Source: Heterostelium album PN500 (taxonomy: Eukaryota; Evosea; Eumycetozoa; Acytosteliales; Acytosteliaceae). Taken from it: DNA of 64,000 nt. The stretch is taken from assembly GCF_000004825.1 (NCBI RefSeq), contig NW_008805072.1:124001-188000 (forward strand). The letters are read 5' to 3'. The position numbers and the translations under genes are program-made. Under the pieces are notes generated by a model. It made no database searches, was not told the origin of the DNA, and saw only the letters and a list, made by a program, of their open reading frames with translations. Below, one piece after another: positions 58,793 through 64,000 of the stretch (position 1 is its first letter; each line of letters starts with the position of its first letter).

Positions 58793-59103
58793 TACAAACA
58801 GATTAGATTTGAGAGAAACAATTAGTTTAATTCTTGATCCATCTACTTATTGTAATCTTCTTCTTCTTTTGCCAGTTTATTGTGTGACAAAAACGAAATC
58901 CTCAGGTATTTCTATATTCTTGGTTGCTGGTTGTTTCCTCTCTTCAACAAAAGCTTGAATTGAACATTTTTATGTCAATGGTTCGTGCTTTTGCACAGTT
59001 GTTGATATATTCACACCATTCTAGGGAGTTTAGAGGAATATTGATTGTTGTCTTTCGAGAAAAATACAAATTTAATTTATTTAGTTAATTTAAAATCAAT
59101 TAT

Positions 59104-59628
59104 TTACTCGAAACCAGTGGAGGTCAAGGTGTCATCGCTCTCCTCATACTTCAAGATTTTGAACAAGACACTAGGTTATAGTAATCTGTGGATCCTGGGA
59201 AATGTAATGAGGGTGCTGGATTGTAGATAATGATTAAGTTGAATGGGTTTCTGAGTACACCTTTGATGGTGGTGTAACCGATAATACGTTTAGGAGTACC
59301 ATTGTAAAGAGCAGCAAATCCATTGAATGTGGCGTCCGAGTTAACAGTGACATTTGTCAAATATGTCGTTGTAGCATCGGAGGCTTTGAAAGAGGAATAC
59401 ACTCCATTTGAGTAAGTAACATTTACTAACAATGGCTTTGAGCATGGGGAAGGATCTAGGAACCAGTTATATTGACCGACTGAAATAGTTAAGCTATTTA
59501 AAAAAAAAAAAAATAACAAATTAATATATAATGACCTATCGAATGGAAAGATATAATAATTAAGTATTCAACCTACCTTGAGACAATGCCAACTAAGCGA
59601 AAATTGTAAAGATTGTATATTTCAACAT
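59104..59628 (-). pseudogene. Small secreted protein, copy C (probably broken)
   Basis: Exon 1 (59628..59577) matches copy A's signal peptide but carries TAG at codon 12 (MLKYTIFTIFA-stop-LALSQ). Exon 2 from 59479 rejoins in phase as VGQYNWFLDPSPCSKP and stays open through GYTTIKGVLRNPFNLIIIYN to SCSKS, where it stops; the family tail (YEESDDTLTSTGFE) follows in another frame. Two lesions in otherwise well-preserved sequence indicate a recent pseudogene. A leaderless product from an internal ATG cannot be excluded. Confidence 0.75.
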
Positions 59629-59769
59629 TTTTTATTTGAATATTTTATAGGTGTAGAATGTTAGATCCTAAGAAATGATGATATTTAGAGAATCCAAATT
59701 GAATCTACATGATATATATACCTTGTTTTTTTTGTTTTTTATTTCAATTGTGAATTACACTTCTTATTC

Positions 59770-60153
59770 TGTAGTAGAAAGTTTATCTACACTAGATTCG
59801 AGCAATTAAATTTAATAAAAATCACCAATTTGAAACACTGGATAGCAGTAGAAAGTTTATCTACACTCACCAAATTACAAAAAATTTAGATTTTTATGGT
59901 TTTCAAGGTAAAAGTCAGTGTAGATAACAATGTTGGTGCTATGTTTCAAATTGGGGCAATTAAATTTAATAAAACAAAACAGGCTCTTGCTTGTAACCAT
60001 AAATCAAATAAAATAAAAAAACCACTCTGATCATATTCACCCTCTATTTTTAATTTTTACTTTTTTTTAAAATTAATGCGAGTGCGAAAGTGGTGGGGAG
60101 CCAGTTTCGTTTTGAAATCACCAATTTGAAACATATCACCAACATTCTAAAGC
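59770..60153. repeat. Inverted-repeat element with shared internal segment (dispersed repeat, copy 2)
   Basis: Arms 59929..59954 and 60121..60146 are inverse complements at 25 of 26 positions (AATGTTGGTG-A/C-TATGTTTC then AAATTGG) with a 166-nt spacer. The spacer (about 60015-60110) matches 27065-27175 in inverted orientation. A 20-nt phrase, GTAGAAAGTTTATCTACACT, occurs twice just upstream, near 59775 and 59850, and AATTAAATTTAATAAAA also occurs twice. The structure resembles a MITE-like element or a hairpin RNA source. No protein is encoded. Confidence 0.55.
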
Positions 60154-60291
60154 GTGCACAAAGAGGTGATCAAATTTGTTTTTTTTTGTATTTTATTTTA
60201 AGCATTGGAGATATTTTTGTCAAACAAAAAGTTGGGTCACCTAAATAAGTCAAAAAGATTTTGAGATTTATTTATTTATCATCAAAGTTGA

Positions 60292-63200
60292 ATGATGAAT
60301 ACAACATTGTTTCGTTCTCTTATTGTATTGTTATTTTTATTTTTTAATTATCACATAGGTATGATAGATTTTATTACAGTATACATAAACTGTAGTGCAT
60401 AACAAACATTACATTTATTAATATATTCATTCATATTGGAACTTACTATATATTTAGATATTGTAAATTCACAACCATCTTTAATATATTCATATTCTAG
60501 AACTATATTAGTTGGAAAGTATTGTCCTTTTGATCAGGTCAATAAGAGAGAGTATATCGATGGCTATGCCCTATTAAACTACACGAGTAATTTGGAGGCT
60601 ACCAACGAGGCTACAATAGATGGTACCCCTGCTACAGCGGTAACCACCTATTTCAATAATAATTATGTTGGACAATTATTGTATATCAACATTGTTTCAC
60701 CCATTTCATCAACTGGTACAACCATCCTAAATAATAGTGTAATAGTAAATTTACAAGATCCAAATAATTCATCACTCATTTGGCAAGTACCAATTGGAAA
60801 TATATCATGTTATTGTATGTATAAATTAAAGTAAAAGAAAAGAAAGTAAAAGAAGAGTTTGGATGGAGTGAATTAATATTTAAATTAATTTAAAAGCATT
60901 TAGAGATCAACCATTAATATTAAAAAGTAATGGAATAATACAAGCATCAATGTTTGATGCAAGATTATCAATTGTAACATTTATAGTTGAATTTGGACAA
61001 GTTCCAACTGACAATATCGACTGTGTTGAGGATGGTGGACAATTTAATTGTATTTGTCATCCCTACGATTTTGGGTACAAATTGTATCCTGTAAGAGGAA
61101 AGATATTTTTAAAGTGTTCGTTGGCACCATTGGCAAACACGTTTACGGGTTGGGACAATGCTGTCAATGTAACATTTTCAGACAAAGGAAGAGTCAATAT
61201 TGGATCGGTCTCGGCAACAGTCGACTTCCCATTTATGGCCAATTGGAATAGCAGCACGACGGTGTTTAACAAAGTTACTACCGGCGTGAAAAACAGAACA
61301 TGGATCGACATTCAATCACAGGTGAACCAATTTAGTGTCTATGCCAATGTGTCTGATTGGAACAGTCAGTTTATCGTGTACAAGGCCGACGGAGGTGTCA
61401 TCCCATCGACTGGTGTCAATTACTATGGTAACACGTATAAACCATTGTTGGCTGATGACAAGGGAAATGCCCTGATCCACTTTGCACTTCCACAGTCAAT
61501 GACAGCGGCCAATGTACCTGCCACATTGACAAGCACGTCGATTAGTACACTCAACAATGCGTCGATTCTAGCTACCAATTATACTCACTACCGATACCCC
61601 TATAATAACACTGCTACAAGCTCACACGTAGCGTACGATGGTGCTAGATATGTGGTCACACCCATATGGAAGTCGACCGGTGCCGCCCCGTTCATCAAGG
61701 TGCAAGCCAATTCGTTGCTGAATAACTTTGTGCAGACAGTGAAACAGCCATTCCCCTATGGATTAAAGAAGGGTATTCCCTCGATGGGCAAGTACGACTA
61801 TGCGTTTGACCAACCCGTCCATCCCAACTTTGTGTCCAACAAGCTGACCGTGTGGGGTCCACACAATGAGCGATTGGTCGAGGGAGAGACGAACTCTGGC
61901 AAGACAGGTACACCAAGTCGAACGCCTTTGGTCTTGGTAGACATATTTCGAAGGTTTACGTCGCACCAGAATGTGTTTTGTTTCAAGATCACATATAATG
62001 ACGGGTTTGGATTCCAAGGTGGATACGTTCCCTTTGGTCCCGAAAATGGCGTTTATATTCGAGCAAGCGATCACTCGTACACTAACAATTACGAAGTGGA
62101 GTTGAATATCACCCAGACAGATTATGGTCGTCGTTTCCGATTCCACTTGTTGTCACTTGATGGCAAGACACAACGTCTCTACCAGCAAAACGATGTGGTC
62201 CAGATGTTTTTCCGTCATCCCATGGTGTTGGGTGACGTGCCGGCAACCAGTCTTCTCGAATTCTCCATCGATGAGGTTTCAGAGTTGTTTTGGTCACCAC
62301 CAACTGTTGGTGTCACCCTCGGCCCGGCCAAATCTACCCTCTCCTTCAAGTTGGCAACCACCACCTACTTCCCAAGCATAACGGATCGTCCTGCCGTGAT
62401 GATCTACAAGCGTCACAAATCCAACGTCTACGACTTGGCACAATACTTTATGGGCAAGTATGAAGACGGATATTACAAGGTTGAGGTAACCATTGATCAG
62501 GGAAGTTTCCCCGGTCCAGCCGAATACTTTATCGCGTCGTCCAACACCAACATTACCAGCGAGGCACTCCGTTCCAACCCTCTGGTTGGAGACAATGCCA
62601 TTCTCACTATTGTATGCCAAAATACCGATGAAATGGGTCCCATTGTAGGATGCGTATCGCCACCCTCCTACTCGATCAATGTCACCTCACCACAAGAGGA
62701 ATCAGTGACCCTTCAATGGACCATCAATATCCAAGATCGTCCAAGTGGCATTGCACTCGCCAACAGCTATGCTATCGTCACCAGCAACATCGACCCAACC
62801 CCTCGTCGAGTCAGTCTTGTCCAAGTGTCTGGCGACGTATTTAGCGGTGTTTACAGCGCCACTCACTCTGCACGTGCTGGTGCCAGCTGTGAGATATTTA
62901 AATTGGATTTAGTATTGACCGATTCACTCGGTAATGTAGCCACCTCCATTGCACTTGGTGATCTTGATGACAATCAAATCAACGTCGATCCATTCCATTA
63001 CTTGCCCGATCATATAGGTCGATACATATCAGTGTTGTATCCCACTGCAGTCGTCGACACTGACCCACCCGTTCTTGTCGACCTGTCATTCTTCACTGCT
63101 GTTCCTGTAGACGTGTCATTGTACAATCGTACGGTTGAATTCCAATTTACATTGTATGATCAAGTCAGTGGAGTATCGTTGGCATCTACCCCATACCTCT

Positions 63201-64000
63201 ACGTCACTGGATTGAATGGTGAATCTGCCAGTTGTGCGGGTGTCATGATCTCCATGACAAACGACTCTCTGTTGGCCAACGCTGGCAATGTCACCTACCG
63301 ATGCAATGTTGAACTTCCCTATGGCTTTGGTTACCAGACCTCGCCAGTCGTATCCATCTATGGATACAGTGACAACAGTCGAAACTTTGGATCGCAAACA
63401 TCGGCCGATCTCCTTGCCAAGGGATTCGTATCGTCATTTGCCGTCGTCATGAATAATATCCAGCCAATCATTTTGTCGACCAGCGGTATCCCCATCATCA
63501 CAGCCGACGACAAACCCATTACCATCCGTGGACGTAGACTTATCCCCTTGGAGTCTTACACATTCACTATGGTAAATTTGTTTGTCAATGATAATCCCAC
63601 AGCTGTCCAGACCGCCACTCCATCGTTTTACTCGTATACAGTTATCACTTGTTCGCTCAATGGCAATCTATTCCAACCAACTGACAATTTAAAGATCCAA
63701 ATCACCTATACATACAGTCCAGGTGGTAGTCAAGTCATTACAAGAATCTCCAACTTTTGGAATTTAACCTATGCTCCAGCCATTCCATACAATCCTATAC
63801 CAGAACCTCCTGCCGGTGCCATTGAACCATTCAACTTTTACACACCATCCGCTGAATGTCCAGTACCTCTTGTTCTTCCACCTGACCAATGTACAGTTGT
63901 ATTCCCGTCTCAAGAGACTGACGATTCTTCATCTTCGTCTTCATCTTCATCTTCGTCATCCTCCTCTAATTCAGATTCTTCATCTTCGTCATCCTCCTCT
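60292..64000 (+). CDS. Large secreted or surface glycoprotein, N-terminal part (ComC-like family), runs off the window
   Basis: Exons 60292..60358, 60458..60814 and 60897..beyond 64000 join in frame, giving 1176 codons without a stop. MMNTTLFRSLIVLLFLFFNY is a signal peptide, split from the rest by intron 1. The body is rich in Thr, Ser, Val and N-glycosylation sites, with beta-sandwich-like repeats (SGVSLASTPYLYVTGLNGES, GVYSATHSARAGASCEIFKL) and the motif QPFPYGLKKGIPSMGKYDY. It ends in a Ser-rich run (from about 63920). Dictyostelid ComC-type surface proteins share this layout and continue with EGF-like repeats and one membrane span, which would lie beyond the window. Exon 3 is much richer in G+C, with C-ending codons, than exons 1 and 2. 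The family assignment is by layout only. Confidence 0.85.

Noticed and set aside
62109-63397. Antisense frames of 64-108 codons in the large surface-protein gene
   Set aside because: They are shadows of the G/C-rich coding strand.

Overview
The window looks like nuclear DNA of a dictyostelid social amoeba. Intergenic DNA is extremely A/T-rich, coding regions carry long Asn, Gln, Thr and Ser runs, introns are short (about 55-115 nt, GT..AG, T/A-rich), and three genes belong to the FNIP-repeat protein kinase type that dictyostelids have expanded. I cannot name the species from sequence alone; coding G+C higher than in D. discoideum suggests another dictyostelid.

Layout. 0-8 kb: two truncated FNIP-kinase fragments, a SERINC gene, a decayed ORF remnant and one intact FNIP-kinase gene. 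8-22 kb: a DENN plus LIM protein, a mitochondrial-type membrane protein, a FYVE-like zinc protein, then long gene-poor stretches (11.9-15.3 and 17.0-22.4 kb) holding one 57-residue secreted Cys-rich peptide gene. 22-32.5 kb: F-box/LRR protein, an 87-residue gene, a FAXC-like GST-fold protein, a second FNIP kinase and a MoxR-type AAA protein whose P-loop is replaced by Asn. 32.5-49 kb is a conserved housekeeping block: SGT1, RPL10, NIT2 omega-amidase, another F-box/LRR gene, PIAS SUMO ligase, an allantoinase fused to OHCU decarboxylase, and VTA1/LIP5. 49-64 kb is accessory: a third FNIP kinase, several host pseudogenes, a B-box/kelch protein with a one-base frame break, a small secreted family in three decaying copies, an inverted-repeat element, and the first 1176 codons of a large secreted or surface protein that runs off the window.

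Most multi-exon genes were assembled by hand: splice sites were chosen so that GT..AG, reading frame and family homology agree. In the three full FNIP kinases, exons 2 and 4 have identical lengths (218 and 77 nt), and exon 3 is 334 nt in two copies and 316 nt in the third.

The strongest unusual signals are: an 82-nt intron identical in two FNIP-kinase paralogues whose neighbouring exons have diverged; a kinase family combining an undescribed N-terminal region, a non-RD catalytic loop and homogenised 66-nt FNIP repeats; the P-loop-less MoxR homologue; the fused urate-pathway enzyme; the small secreted peptide; and a strand-composition flip near 19.65 kb. No tRNA, rRNA, CRISPR array or intact transposon was recognised.
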